Shown here piece after piece: positions 14,618-25,071 of a DNA stretch of 64,000 bases (positions within the stretch are counted from its first letter, which is position 1; the number at the start of each line of letters is the position of its first letter). The notes beneath the pieces were generated by a model. That model worked only from the letters and a program-made list of their open reading frames with translations. It had not been told where the DNA came from and did no database searches. Location: assembly GCA_963807925.1 (NCBI GenBank), contig CAWEDP010000003.1:62001-126000 (forward strand), read 5' to 3'. The translations under genes and the position numbers were made by a program. This DNA is from CAWEDP01 sp963807925. Its GTDB lineage: Bacteria; Acidobacteriota; Vicinamibacteria; Vicinamibacterales; CAVVIG01.

Positions 14618-15394
14618 ATGGCTGTGATCTACGGGCATCAGCATCTCAACGTCAGCGATGTCGGGGCGCACACACGGTTCTTTGTCGACACGCTCGGCGG
14701 CGTCGTTGTCGGCACGCCGGGAGGATCCGACACCGCCGTCGCGTTTCCGAACGCGCTCATCGTGCTGCGGGACCGGCCGCCCACGGGCGGCACCAAGGGA
14801 ACCACGGTGAACCATTTCGCGTTCGGCGTGCCGGACATCCGCCGGATGGTCGATCGCGTCAAAGCGCACGGCTGGCCGATGGTCACGCGGGCGGAAACGG
14901 CCCCGGCACAGGAGGTCAGGGACGATCTCGCGTTCATGGCTGACCAGCAGACCGATATCGCGTTCACGATGGCGCCGGACGAGACGAAGATCGAGTTCAT
15001 CGAGATCAGGCAGCAGGGCGTGCCGATCCGCGTGCACCACATTCATTTCCTGACCCCGCAGGTGCAGGAGATGAGAGCCTGGTACGTGAAGCTGCTCGAC
15101 GCGAAGCCGGGCCGGCGCGGCGACTTCGAGGCCGCCGATCTGCCGGGCGTCAATCTCACCTACTCGCTGTCCCCCGTGCCGGTGACCGGTACGCGCGGCC
15201 GCGCGCTCGATCACGTTGGCTTCGAGGTGACCGATCTCGATCGGGTCTGCCGCAGGCTCGCCGCAGCCGGGATCGAGACCGACGGTCCGATCACCCGGAC
15301 CAGCCGGACTGTCGCCAGCGTCTTTGTCACCGATCCCTGGGGGACCTCGGTCGAGCTGACCGAAGGCCTCGCCGGCCAACCACCGGAGGATTGA
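14618..15394 (+). CDS. Two-domain VOC (glyoxalase/dioxygenase-fold) protein
   Basis: Two vicinal-oxygen-chelate domains are visible: the first starts GHQHLNVSDVGAHTRFF, with a metal-ligand-like VNHFAFGVPD; the second starts IRVHHIHFLTPQVQEMRAWY and has ALDHVGFEVTDLD and the C-terminal Glu in GTSVELTEG. VOC enzymes use His/His/Glu metal sites for isomerase, lyase, dioxygenase or resistance reactions; which one applies is not clear. The start is ATG 14618 or GTG 14624. It is the first gene after the transposon. The LarA-like gene follows after 36 bases on the same strand, so the two may share a message. Confidence 0.8.
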   Translation: MAVIYGHQHLNVSDVGAHTRFFVDTLGGVVVGTPGGSDTAVAFPNALIVLRDRPPTGGTKGTTVNHFAFGVPDIRRMVDRVKAHGWPMVTRAETAPAQEVRDDLAFMADQQTDIAFTMAPDETKIEFIEIRQQGVPIRVHHIHFLTPQVQEMRAWYVKLLDAKPGRRGDFEAADLPGVNLTYSLSPVPVTGTRGRALDHVGFEVTDLDRVCRRLAAAGIETDGPITRTSRTVASVFVTDPWGTSVELTEGLAGQPPED

Positions 15395-15430
15395 GACCGC
15401 CGGTCGAATCGCGTGCGAGCTGGAACGCCG

Positions 15431-16702
15431 ATGCGTGTTCATCTGGATTACGGAGTGTCGGGACTGGACGTCGACCTGCCCGACGAGCGAGTGACGATCA
15501 TCGAGCCGGCATCGCGATCGGCGCTCGCGGATCCACACGGCGCGCTCGTCGCCGCTCTTCGGGCGCCCATTGGCCGCCGGCCGCTTCGCGAGAGCGTTCG
15601 CGCGGGCCAGCGCGTCGCGATTTCGGTCTGTGACGTCACGCGCGCGCAACCGCGGCGCGAGATGCTCGAGGCGATGTTCGACGAACTGCCGCAGGTCTCA
15701 CCCGAGGACGTCACGATCCTGATTGCGACCGGGACCCACCGCGCCAATACGCCGGCCGAGATCGAGCGGATGCTCGGCCCGGCCATTGCGGCCCGCTACC
15801 GCATCGTCAATCACGACAGCCGCGATCCGGCGACGCTGGTCGGCGTCGGCACCACGTCGACCGGCGTACCGGTCCGGATGAATCGCGTCTGGATGGACGC
15901 CGACGTCCGCATCACGACGGGCTTCGTCGAGCCGCATTTCTTCGCCGGGTTCTCCGGCGGTCCCAAGATGGTCGCGCCCGGCCTCGCCGGCCTGGAGACG
16001 GTGCTCGTCCTTCACGATGCGAGGCGGATCGGCAGTCCAACGGCGACGTGGGGCGTCACCGAGGGCAACCCGATTCACGACGACGTGCGGGAGATCGCCC
16101 GGATGGTGGGCGTGCACTTCGCGGTGGACGTGACGCTGAACCGGGCGCAGAGGATCACCGCGGTTTTTGCCGGGGATCTCCTCGCCGAGCACCGGGCCGC
16201 GTGCGAAGCGGCGAAGCGCGACGCCATGCAGGCGATCGATCGGCCGTTCGACGTCGTGCTGACGTCCAACTCCGGCTTCCCGCTCGATCAGAACCTGTAT
16301 CAGGCGGTGAAGGGCATGTCGGCGGCGGCCAAGGTCGTCCGCCCGGGCGGAACGATCGTCTGCGCCGCCGAGTGCAGCGACGGCCTGCCGTCGCATGGAT
16401 CCTACGGCCAGCTGCTCGCGTCTCAACCGACGCCAGAGCGGCTGCTGGCGATGATCAATCAGCCCGGCTATTCGGCGCCGGATCAGTGGCAGGTGCAGAT
16501 TCAGGCGCAGGTCCAGATGAAGGCGCAGGTTCTGGTGAAGACGAGCGGCCTGCCGGCCGACGCCGTACGCGCGGCGCACTTCGAGCCGGTCGACGATGTG
16601 AGCGCGGCGGTGTGCGAGGCGTTGCGCGCGGCCGGCCCCGGCGCGACGCTGTGCGTGCTGCCCCAGGGACCCCAGACCATTCCGTACTTGAGGACGTCAT
16701 GA
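15431..16702 (+). CDS. LarA-family (DUF2088) nickel-pincer-dependent racemase-like protein
   Basis: The protein has the LarA layout: an N-terminal SVCDVTRAQP segment, ATGTHRANT (His), EPHFFAGFSGGPKMV (His and Lys that hold the nickel-pincer cofactor in lactate racemase) and VLHDARR. ATG 15431 is chosen because MRVHLDYG aligns with the family N-terminus; an upstream GTG at 15413 is possible. LarA proteins racemise lactate or other 2-hydroxy acids and need LarB, LarC and LarE for the cofactor, none of which is in this window. The substrate is therefore open. It overlaps the next gene as ATGA, showing translational coupling to the thioredoxin-like protein. Confidence 0.83.
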   Translation: MRVHLDYGVSGLDVDLPDERVTIIEPASRSALADPHGALVAALRAPIGRRPLRESVRAGQRVAISVCDVTRAQPRREMLEAMFDELPQVSPEDVTILIATGTHRANTPAEIERMLGPAIAARYRIVNHDSRDPATLVGVGTTSTGVPVRMNRVWMDADVRITTGFVEPHFFAGFSGGPKMVAPGLAGLETVLVLHDARRIGSPTATWGVTEGNPIHDDVREIARMVGVHFAVDVTLNRAQRITAVFAGDLLAEHRAACEAAKRDAMQAIDRPFDVVLTSNSGFPLDQNLYQAVKGMSAAAKVVRPGGTIVCAAECSDGLPSHGSYGQLLASQPTPERLLAMINQPGYSAPDQWQVQIQAQVQMKAQVLVKTSGLPADAVRAAHFEPVDDVSAAVCEALRAAGPGATLCVLPQGPQTIPYLRTS

Positions 16703-17223
16703 AGACACGACAGATGGCGACCGCCGTGCTTGCGGCTTCGTTGATGACGGCGTCGGGGCCCGCGCCGGCGGCATTCGGGGCCGACGGCGCCATGTGCGAG
16801 GCCAAGCCGGAAGCGGCCAACCTGACCTACACGCTCAAAGACGCCGACGGCAAGAACGTGAAGCTGTCGGGCTTCAAGGGCAGAATCATCGTGCTCAATT
16901 TCTGGGCGACGTGGTGCATTCCGTGCCGCGCGGAAATTCCGGCGCTCGTCGAGCTGCAGGCGAGGTACGCGGCCAGCGGCCTGCAGGTGATTGGCATATC
17001 GGTTGACGATCCCGCGGAAAAGATGAAGCCGTTCGTCGCTCAGTACAAGATGAACTATCCAGTCCTCACGGTGTACAAGAACGACGCCATCCTTGATGCC
17101 TACGGCCCGATGGTCGTCGTGCCCGCGACAGTCATCATTCAGCGGGACGGCACGATTTGCGCGCGACACATCGGTCCGGTGACCAAAGAGAACTTCGAGA
17201 AGGCGATCCGAGGGCTGCTGTAA
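16699..17223 (+). CDS. Exported TlpA/ResA-like thioredoxin
   Basis: A signal sequence (MATAVLAASLMTASGPAPAAFG) precedes a thioredoxin fold with the redox motif WATWCIPCRAEIP and the cis-Pro region VVPATVII. Proteins of this type act in the periplasm, reducing apocytochrome c or other thiols. The 174 residues are normal for the family. The start ATG 16699 overlaps the LarA-like stop. There is no cytochrome c maturation gene next to it, although the respiratory operon with several c-type cytochromes begins a few kilobases away. Confidence 0.87.
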   Translation: MKTRQMATAVLAASLMTASGPAPAAFGADGAMCEAKPEAANLTYTLKDADGKNVKLSGFKGRIIVLNFWATWCIPCRAEIPALVELQARYAASGLQVIGISVDDPAEKMKPFVAQYKMNYPVLTVYKNDAILDAYGPMVVVPATVIIQRDGTICARHIGPVTKENFEKAIRGLL

Positions 17224-17283
17224 CGAACGCCGATTGGCGCGGCCCGGCGTCAGGTCCTCGTCCTGTCGCGACACGGCAGATAG

Positions 17284-17289
17284 TACACT
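17284..17289 (+). promoter_or_regulatory. -10-like box of the transporter/spermidine-synthase fusion
   Basis: TACACT, 12 bases before ATG 17302; the same box and spacing precede the C11 protease start at 4590. It implies a very short leader. Confidence 0.4.
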
Positions 17290-17301
17290 CGCGGGTCGGA
17301 C

Positions 17302-19815
17302 ATGCCTGCGGCGATCTTCCTGTTGTTCGTCGGCAGCGGCGCAGCCGCGCTCGTGTACGAGATCGTCTGGTTCCAGCTGCTCGAGCTGTCGATCGGATCG
17401 TCGGCGATCTCGATCGGCGTGCTGCTGGCCACCTTCATGGGCGGGATGTGTCTGGGCAGCCTCCTGCTGCCCCGGCTGATCGGGCCGCGACGCCATCCGC
17501 TGCGCGTGTACGCGGCGCTCGAGGCGGGAATCGGCGTCGCGGGCGTGGTCCTGCTGTACCTGATGCCGGTCGTGGGCCGCATCTACACCGCGTGGAGCGG
17601 CGAGGGCGCGCCGGGATTTCTGTTGCGCGGGCTGGCCGCATCGCTGTGCCTGCTGCCGCCGACGCTGGCCATGGGCGCGACGCTGCCCGCGATTTCACGC
17701 TGGGTCGAGGCGACGCCGGAGGGTGTCTCCAAACTCGCGCTGTTCTATGCCGGCAACATCGCCGGGGGCGTCGCCGGCACGCTCGTGGCGGGCTTCTACC
17801 TGCTCCGTGTGTACGACATGGCGGTCGCGACCTACGCTGCCGTCGCGGTCAACTTCATCGTCTCGGCGTCGGCGCTGATCCTCGCGAGCCGCCGGGGCCG
17901 CCGGGAGCGAGAGGACGCTGGCGTGGTCCGGCTGAAGCCGGACACTACGACCGTCCGGCTGAAGCCGGACACTACGACCGTCCGGCTGAAGCCGGACACT
18001 ACCGACGAACCGGGGCGTGACACCGGCGCGGGTTTCGCTGCCCGCGCCGTTCGCTCGGAGGTGTTCGCGACGATTGCCGTGTCCGGCTTCTGCGCGCTCG
18101 CCGGCGAGGTGATCTGGACGCGTCTGCTGGGCCTGCTGTTCGGCGCGACTGTCTACACCTTCTCGCTGATTCTCGCGGTGTTCCTGATTGGCCTTGGCAT
18201 CGGCAGCGCGATCGGCTCCCTCCTCGCGAGGACAACTCCCGCGCGCGCACGGCTGGCATTCGGCTGGTGTCAGTTGCTGGCGGTGGCCGCCATCGCGTGG
18301 ACGGCCCACGAGGTCAGCGTGTCGCTGCCGTACTGGCCGATCAATCCTGCGATCTCGCCGGACATCCGGCTGGATTTCAAGCTGGATTTCGTCCGGGCGA
18401 TGTGGGCCGTGCTCCCGGCGGCAGTGCTGTGGGGCGTGAGCTTTCCGGTGGCGCTGACGTCCATCGTGGAGGAGGGACGGGACCCGGCCGCGCTGGTCGG
18501 CGGCCTCTACGCGGCAAATACCCTGGGCGCGGTCGCCGGGGCGCTGGTGACGAGCCTGCTGCTCATCGCGTCGATCGGGTCGCAGCACGCCCAGCAGGTC
18601 ATCATGGGCCTGTCCGCGGCGGCGGGAGCGATCCTGTTGTTCGGGCCGTTGCCGGATGCCGGACGAGGCACGGTCCGGGCTCGGCCGAACCGCTTGATCG
18701 CACTGGCTGGCGCGGGTGCGATGCTGGTCGGCAGCGTGTGGCTGATTCGCGGCGTGCCGCCGGTGTCGGCGATGCTCGTCGCGCACGGGCGCTTCGCGGC
18801 GACGCTCCTCGGACAGGCCGGCGACATCATCTACGTGGGGGAAGGGCTGCAGTCTTCGGTCGCGGTATCGCGCCTGCCGAACGGACGGCTGGGATATCAC
18901 AATGCCGGCAAGATCCAGGCGTCGAGCGCCCCGGAAGACATGCGGCTGCAGCGGCTGCTCGGCCATCTGACCACGCTCGTGCCGGCGCATCCGCGCTCGG
19001 TGCTGGTCATCGGGTGCGGCGCGGGCGTCACGGCTGGCGCGGTGAGCATCGATCCGATGGTGCAGCGGGTCACCATCGCCGAGATCGAGCCGCTCGTGCC
19101 GCGAGTGGTGTCGAAGTACTTCGGTCCGCAAAACCACTACGTCGTGGACAACCCGAAAGTGCGCTTCCGCATCGACGATGCGCGGCATTTCCTGCTGACG
19201 TCGCGGGAAACGTTCGACGCGATCACGTCCGACCCGCTCGATCCCTGGGTGAAAGGCGCCGCGACCCTGTACACGAAGGAGTTCTTCGAGGCGGCACGGG
19301 CTCACCTGAATCCGGGGGGCGTGATCACGCTGTTCGTGCAGCTGTACGACAGCAGCCCCGCATCGATCAAGAGCGAACTCGCCACCTTCTTCGAGGTGTT
19401 TCCAGGAGGCATCATCGCCGGCAACACGTTTCACGGCATCGGGTACGACACGGTGCTGCTCGGGCAGGCGACGCCGGGACCGATTGATCTCGATGAGGTC
19501 GCTCGTCGGCTCGCGCGATCCGACTACGCGCCGGTCGCCGCGTCGCTCGCGGAGATCGGCATCAGGTCGACGGTGGATCTGTTCGCAACCTATGCCGGCC
19601 GCGCGGCCGATCTCGGCCCCTACATGCGCGATGCGACGATCAACCGCGATGCCGACCTGAAGCTGCAGTACCTCGCCGGCCTCGGCCTGAACACCAACGA
19701 AAGCGACGCCGTCTATGCGGACATCCTCAAGTACCGGCGCTTCCCCGCGAGGCTGTTCGTCGGATCCGAGCCGCTCGTGGGCGCGCTCCGCGAGCGAATC
19801 GAGCACGCTCCGTAG
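17302..19815 (+). CDS. Fused polytopic membrane / spermidine-synthase-like protein
   Basis: The first 500 or so residues contain about a dozen membrane helices in two halves (start FLLFVGSGAAALVYEIVWF, second half ICALAGEVIWTRLLG-like). The C-terminal third is a Rossmann methyltransferase-like spermidine synthase fold: VLVIGCGAGVTAGA, TIAEIEPLV and ITSDPLDPWVKGA. Such fusions are common in Acidobacteriota and related groups, and their substrate is unknown. The loop between the two membrane halves (residues about 209-234) consists of three tandem VRLKPDTTT repeats encoded by a hairpin-forming 27-bp repeat. It lies alone on the plus strand, convergent with the histidine kinase gene. Confidence 0.82.
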   Translation: MPAAIFLLFVGSGAAALVYEIVWFQLLELSIGSSAISIGVLLATFMGGMCLGSLLLPRLIGPRRHPLRVYAALEAGIGVAGVVLLYLMPVVGRIYTAWSGEGAPGFLLRGLAASLCLLPPTLAMGATLPAISRWVEATPEGVSKLALFYAGNIAGGVAGTLVAGFYLLRVYDMAVATYAAVAVNFIVSASALILASRRGRREREDAGVVRLKPDTTTVRLKPDTTTVRLKPDTTDEPGRDTGAGFAARAVRSEVFATIAVSGFCALAGEVIWTRLLGLLFGATVYTFSLILAVFLIGLGIGSAIGSLLARTTPARARLAFGWCQLLAVAAIAWTAHEVSVSLPYWPINPAISPDIRLDFKLDFVRAMWAVLPAAVLWGVSFPVALTSIVEEGRDPAALVGGLYAANTLGAVAGALVTSLLLIASIGSQHAQQVIMGLSAAAGAILLFGPLPDAGRGTVRARPNRLIALAGAGAMLVGSVWLIRGVPPVSAMLVAHGRFAATLLGQAGDIIYVGEGLQSSVAVSRLPNGRLGYHNAGKIQASSAPEDMRLQRLLGHLTTLVPAHPRSVLVIGCGAGVTAGAVSIDPMVQRVTIAEIEPLVPRVVSKYFGPQNHYVVDNPKVRFRIDDARHFLLTSRETFDAITSDPLDPWVKGAATLYTKEFFEAARAHLNPGGVITLFVQLYDSSPASIKSELATFFEVFPGGIIAGNTFHGIGYDTVLLGQATPGPIDLDEVARRLARSDYAPVAASLAEIGIRSTVDLFATYAGRAADLGPYMRDATINRDADLKLQYLAGLGLNTNESDAVYADILKYRRFPARLFVGSEPLVGALRERIEHAP
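17926..18003 (+). repeat. Three tandem 27-bp REP-like repeats inside a coding region
   Basis: Each unit contains GTCCGGC-TGAA-GCCGGAC, a 7-bp stem with a TGAA loop, followed by ACTACGACC. The units at 17926, 17953 and 17980 are in frame (VRLKPDTTT) and sit in a cytoplasmic loop. The last unit diverges at its 3' end. Confidence 0.9.
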
Positions 19816-19855
19816 GCCGGGGCCTGCGCGAATCGCCCCGGCGAGCTCGAGGCGA

Positions 19856-21427
19856 TCAGGGCTTGAGCATGGCGCGAACCCGCTCGCGCAGCTCGGTGGG
19901 CGTGAAAGGCTTCTCCATCAGGGCGACCGAGTCGCCGAGCGTCTCGCTCCCGCCGAGCATCTGCGTGTTGCCGGACATGATGATGATCGGCAGCCTCGGC
20001 CGCTGCGCGAGCAGCGTGCGCGCCAGCTCGGGGCCGCTGATGCCGGGCATCATCGAATCGGTCAGCAGGAGGTCGATGGGATCGTGGTGCATCGCCAGCT
20101 TCAGGGCTTCGGGACCCGATCCTGCCTTCAGCACGCGATAGCCGTCCCGCCCCAGCGTCATCGCGATCAGGTTGAGAATCGACGGCTCGTCCTCGGCCAC
20201 CAGGATCGTCGACGCGGCCATCGACCTCGCGTCCGCGTCGGTTCCGGTGGTCGTTTCACGCGCGGCCGGAAAGTAGAGGCTGAAGGTCGCGCCGCACCCC
20301 ACCTCGCTGTCGACGAAGACGAAGCCGCTGCTCTGCTTCACGGTGCCGTACACCATGGCCAGCCCGAGCCCGGTGCCCTTGCCGGGTTCCTTCGTCGTGA
20401 AGAACGGCTCGAAGATGCGCGCCTGCGTGTCGCGATCCATGCCGTGTCCGGTGTCGGTGACCTTCAGCAGGACGAACTTGCCCGGCGGCATCGACGCGTG
20501 CGCCCGCGCCAGCGGTTCGGCGACGATCTGGGCTGACGTGCTGATGACGAGGTTGCCGCCGGTCGGCATCGCGTCCCGGGCGTTGAGCGCCAGGTTGACG
20601 ATCGCCTGCTCGACCTGACCGGCGTCGGCGACGATGGGCGGCAGGGCAGCCGCGAGATCGGTGTGCACGGAGACGTTGCTGCCGAGCGTCCGTTCGAGCA
20701 GGTGCAGCATGGTGCTCACGAGATCGTTGAGGTCGATTTCGTGCGACTCGAACAGCTGCTGCTGGCGGCTGAACGCGAGGAGCTTGCGCGTCACCGCTTC
20801 GGCGCGCGCCGCGGCGCGCCGGATCTCCTCGACGTCGGCGCGGGCCGGATCGGTGTCGGCGAGCACGGCGAGGGCGAGCTCGGTGTACCCGGCAATGGTG
20901 GTGAGCGCGTTGTTGAGATCGTGCGCAACGCCGCCGGCCAGCCGGCCGACGGCGTCCATCTTCTGCGCGTGGCGCAGCTGCAGTTCGAGCGTGCGGCGGT
21001 CGGTGACGTCCTGCACCGCGCCAATGAGTCGGACGGGACGGCCGTCGGCTCCCAGCACGATGTCCGCCTGTTCGTGCACCCAGCGGATCCCGCCGATCGG
21101 GGTGACGATGCGATGCTCGACGTCGAGCGGCTTGCGCTCGGCGACTGCGGTCCAGAACGCGGTGACGAGCGCCTCCTGGTCGTCGGGATGAATGAGCCGC
21201 TGGAATGCGTCCAGGGTGCCGCCGAAGTCGCCGACCGGCACGCCGAAGATGCGATACGTCTCCGCCGACCAGCTGAGCTTCCGTGAGCCGTCGAGCTCCG
21301 CCACCCAGGCGCCGATGTGCGCAACCTGCTGCGTTTTCAAGAGGAACGCGCGGTGCTGTTCTGTCGTGAGCGTTTCTTCGAGTGTCTGGGGGGGCGGATC
21401 GGGCGGTGACTGAGACACCAGACCCAT
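19856..21427 (-). CDS. Hybrid PAS sensor histidine kinase with receiver domain
   Basis: Domains in order: a PAS/PAC sensor (VAHIGAWVAELDG to DVTDRRTLE), a HisKA dimerisation helix with the phospho-accepting His in GGVAHDLNNALT, an ATPase domain (NLALNARDAMPTGG, DTGHGMD, GKGTGLGLAMVYG) and a receiver domain with the Asp in DLLLTDSMMPGISG and the Lys in LMEKPFTP. No membrane helix is present, so it is cytoplasmic. No separate output protein is encoded next to it. The start ATG 21427 is chosen over 21457 because the sequence before it looks unrelated. It follows ctaF by 67 bases on the same strand and may be read from the respiratory operon or from its own promoter. Confidence 0.88.
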   Translation of the reverse strand: MGLVSQSPPDPPPQTLEETLTTEQHRAFLLKTQQVAHIGAWVAELDGSRKLSWSAETYRIFGVPVGDFGGTLDAFQRLIHPDDQEALVTAFWTAVAERKPLDVEHRIVTPIGGIRWVHEQADIVLGADGRPVRLIGAVQDVTDRRTLELQLRHAQKMDAVGRLAGGVAHDLNNALTTIAGYTELALAVLADTDPARADVEEIRRAAARAEAVTRKLLAFSRQQQLFESHEIDLNDLVSTMLHLLERTLGSNVSVHTDLAAALPPIVADAGQVEQAIVNLALNARDAMPTGGNLVISTSAQIVAEPLARAHASMPPGKFVLLKVTDTGHGMDRDTQARIFEPFFTTKEPGKGTGLGLAMVYGTVKQSSGFVFVDSEVGCGATFSLYFPAARETTTGTDADARSMAASTILVAEDEPSILNLIAMTLGRDGYRVLKAGSGPEALKLAMHHDPIDLLLTDSMMPGISGPELARTLLAQRPRLPIIIMSGNTQMLGGSETLGDSVALMEKPFTPTELRERVRAMLKP

Positions 21428-21494
21428 CAGTATGCCAGCAACCGGGCACCCCGCCAAAATCTCCGGCGGCGGCTGGTGCAGCCCCCCCGGGGGC

Positions 21495-21782
21495 CTAGCC
21501 GTAGGTTCGCCAGCCCCGGGTGAGATAGTCGCCGGCGGTCAGCGTCATGAGGATCAGCAGCCAGAAAAGGCCGCCCACGATGACCAGCCGCGTCAGCCGC
21601 GTGCTGTACTTCACGTGCATGAAGAACAGCACGACGATGGTGGCCTTGAAGATCGCAATCGCGAGCGCCGCGACGGTGTTGAGCGGCCCGAGATCGAAGA
21701 ACGCCACCTGCCACGTCAGGTACGTGCAGACGAGCAGCAGCGCGTAAACCGTGTAGTAGGTGCGCGTGGGAAGAACGTGCAT
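21495..21782 (-). CDS. ctaF: Cytochrome c oxidase subunit IV (CtaF)
   Basis: A 95-residue protein with three membrane helices (YYTVYALLLVCTYLTWQVAF, TVAALAIAIFKATIVVLFFM, LVIVGGLFWLLILMTLT) and the conserved FKATIVVLFFMHVKYS segment of the bacterial COX4 family. ATG 21782 is chosen because it follows the ctaE stop by one base (TGACATG). It is the last gene of the respiratory operon. The subunit helps hold the oxidase together and has no cofactor. Confidence 0.85.
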   Translation of the reverse strand: MHVLPTRTYYTVYALLLVCTYLTWQVAFFDLGPLNTVAALAIAIFKATIVVLFFMHVKYSTRLTRLVIVGGLFWLLILMTLTAGDYLTRGWRTYG

Positions 21783-21783
21783 G

Positions 21784-22447
<664 letters not shown>

Positions 22448-22458
<11 letters not shown>

Positions 22459-24067
22459 GGGACTCCACGACCGGCGGATAGTGATACGCCTCCTCGGTGA
22501 CGGTCGGCGTTTCGTGGAAGTTCTCGGTCGGCGGCGGCGACGTGGTGGTCCACTCGAGCCCGCTCGCGCCGAACGGGTTCGACCCGGCGATGCGCCCGTA
22601 CCGGAGCGACCACATCAGGTACACCATCGGCACCAGGTAGCCGACGCCCAGGATGGAGGCGCCCGCCGACGACAGGACGTTGAGCACCTGGAACTCCGGC
22701 GGATAGGCGTGATACCGCCGCGGCATTCCGAGATAGCCGAGGATGAACTGCGGGAAGAACGTCAGGTTGAACCCGATGAAGATGATGCCGGCGGCGATCT
22801 TCGCGAGCCACTCGTTGTACAGACGTCCGCTGATCTTCGGCCACCAATAGTGCAGCCCGCCCAGGTACCCCATGATCGTGCCGCCGACCATGATGTAGTG
22901 GAAATGCGCGACGATGAAGTAGGTGTCGGTCACGTGGACGTCGACGCCGACGGCGGCGAGAAACAGTCCCGTGAGACCGCCGATCGTGAACAGGCCGATG
23001 AAGCCGATCGCGTAGAGCATCGGCGTCTGCCACGAGATCGAGCCCTTGTACATCGTCGCCGTCCAGTTGAAGACCTTGACGGCGGACGGGACCGCGACGA
23101 GGAAGCTGAGGACGGAGAAGACGAGCGCCGCGTAGACCGACTGGCCGGCGACGAACATGTGGTGGCCCCAGACCAGGAATCCGAGCACGGCAATGGCGAG
23201 GCTGGCGAAGGCGACGAACGAATAGCCGTACACCGGCTTTCGGCAGAACGCGGCGACCAGCTCGCTGATCACGCCCATCGCCGGCAGCACCATGATGTAG
23301 ACGGCCGGATGCGAATAGAACCAGAAGAGGTGCTGGAAGAGCACCGGATCGCCGCCGACGCGCGGATCGAAGAACCCGAAGTGAAAGATCCGCTCGGCCG
23401 CGACCAGCAGGATGGTGATCGCGAGGATCGGCGTGCCCAGGACGTTGATCAGGCTGGTGGCGTAGGTCGACCAGAGAAACAGCGGCATCCGGAACCATGT
23501 CATGCCCGGCGCGCGCATCCGGTGGATCGTGACGATGAAGTTGAGCCCGGTGAGGATCGACGAGAACCCCATGATGAAGATGCCGAGCGCCGTCGGGATG
23601 ACGTTGGTCGTCGACGAGACGGTGCTGAACGGGACGTAGAAGGTCCATCCGGTGTCCACTCCGCCAGTGACGAGGGCGTAGAGAGTGAACAGCCCGCCGA
23701 TGACGTAGATGTACCAGCTGGCCAGGTTCAGCTTCGGAAACGCGAGGTCCTTCGCGCCGATCATGATCGGCACCAGGAAGTTGCCGAGCACCGACGGGAT
23801 GGCCGGGATCAGGAAGAAGAACACCATCAGCACGCCGTGCATCGTGAAGAGCTTGTTGTAGGTCTCGTCGGACACGAGATCGCCCACCGGCGTGGCGAGC
23901 TCCAGGCGGATCAACACGGCCATCGCGCCGCCGACGAAGAAGAAGAAGGTGACCCCCGCGAGATAGAGCAGTGCGATCCGCTTGTGATCGCGCGTGAGGA
24001 GCCACGACCTGATGCCGTAGCCGTTGTTCAGGTAGTGCCGCGACGGCATGAGAAGGGTTCTGGCCAT
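22448..24067 (-). CDS. ctaD: Cytochrome c oxidase subunit I (A2-type haem-copper oxidase)
   Basis: Twelve or so membrane helices with the oxidase core signatures: LTRDHKRIALLYL near the N-terminus, FTMHGVLMVFFFLIP (haem a ligand region), FWFYSHPAVYIMVLP (CuB His and the cross-linked Tyr), and HFHYIMVGGTI (haem ligands). The YSHPAV form in place of GHPEVY places it in subfamily A2, where Tyr-Ser replace the Glu at the end of the D proton channel. The start ATG 24067 is 2 bases after the ctaC stop. With ctaC it forms the O2-reducing caa3-type complex IV. Confidence 0.93.
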
Positions 24068-24069
24068 AC

Positions 24070-25070
24070 CTATCGTCCTGCCGGCGTGTTCTCGCCCCCG
24101 CCCGGACCCGCCGTCAGGGGGCGGGCGGCCGGCACTTCGGGCTGGGCGGCGAGCGATTTCACGTATTCGATGAGCTCGAGCAGCTGCTCTTCACTGACCA
24201 GCCCCTGGAACGCCGGCATGATCGGCTGAAAGCCCGCCGTGATCCGGGCCGAGGGCATCAGGATCGACTCGCGCACGTACGCTTCGTCGACGACGACCGT
24301 GCCGCCCCCTCGAGGGTCTGGGTCTTGCCGAACAGCCCCTGCAGCACCGGTCCGCGCCCCTGCGCATCGGGCCGATGGCAGGTGTTGCACGCGAGATCCT
24401 GGAACAGCTTTTCGCCCGCCGACGCGAGCGAGCCCTCGCTCGTCCCGCCGCTCAACCACGCCTGGTAGTCCGCCGGCTCCATCACGACGACCTCGCCGGT
24501 CATGCCCGAATGCTTCGTCCCGCAATATTCGGCGCAGAAGAGGTGATAGCGGCCGGGCGTCGTCGCCTGGAACCAGAGGTGCGTGTAGCGTCCCGGCAGC
24601 ACGTCGGCCTTCACGCGGAACGCCGGCACGAAGACGTCGTGGATGACGTCCTCGGAGGTCATGATGAGCTTCACCGCGCGGCCGACCGGCACGTGCAGTT
24701 CGTTGATCTCCCGCTGGCCGTCCAGGTGCTGGAACTTCCACATCCACTGCTTGCCGACGACGTAGATGTTCAGGGTCTCGTCGGGTGGGCGCGACATCGC
24801 GAAGAACACGCTCGCGCCCCAGACGAAGATGACCATCGTGATGAGGAGCGGGATGATGGTCCACGTCAGCTCGAGCACCAGCCCGCCGTGGACCTGTGTG
24901 CCGACGTCATGGGGCTGGCGGCGCCGGTACTTCACCGCGTAGTACACGATCAGCCCGGCAATCAACAGCGAGAAGAATGCGGCGATCCCGAGGAGGAAGA
25001 AGTACAAGGCGTCCACGCGGGGCGCCATGGTCGATGCCTGCTGCGGAAACAGCGGGGTGCCGGACCACAT
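24070..25070 (-). pseudogene. ctaC: Cytochrome c oxidase subunit II with haem c domain, frameshifted
   Basis: The N-terminus MWSGTPLFPQQAST and two membrane helices, a CuA domain with FCAEYCGTKHSGM, and a C-terminal haem c site (CNTCHRPD) are characteristic of caa3 subunit II. After FGKTQTLE the frame is lost: a run of five C at 24305-24309 is one base short, and the continuation (GGTVVVDEAYVRESILMP, then QPIMPAFQGLVSEEQLL) lies in another frame to the stop at 24070. The missing part contains the distal Met region of the cytochrome domain. Either the gene is damaged or a homopolymer base was missed; the intact neighbours make a sequencing error the more likely cause. Start ATG 25070 directly follows the sco stop. 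Confidence 0.85.
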
Positions 25071-25071
25071 G

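Noticed and set aside
17926..18003. CRISPR-like array
   Set aside because: The 27-bp units are directly adjacent with no spacers, translated in frame and only three in number.
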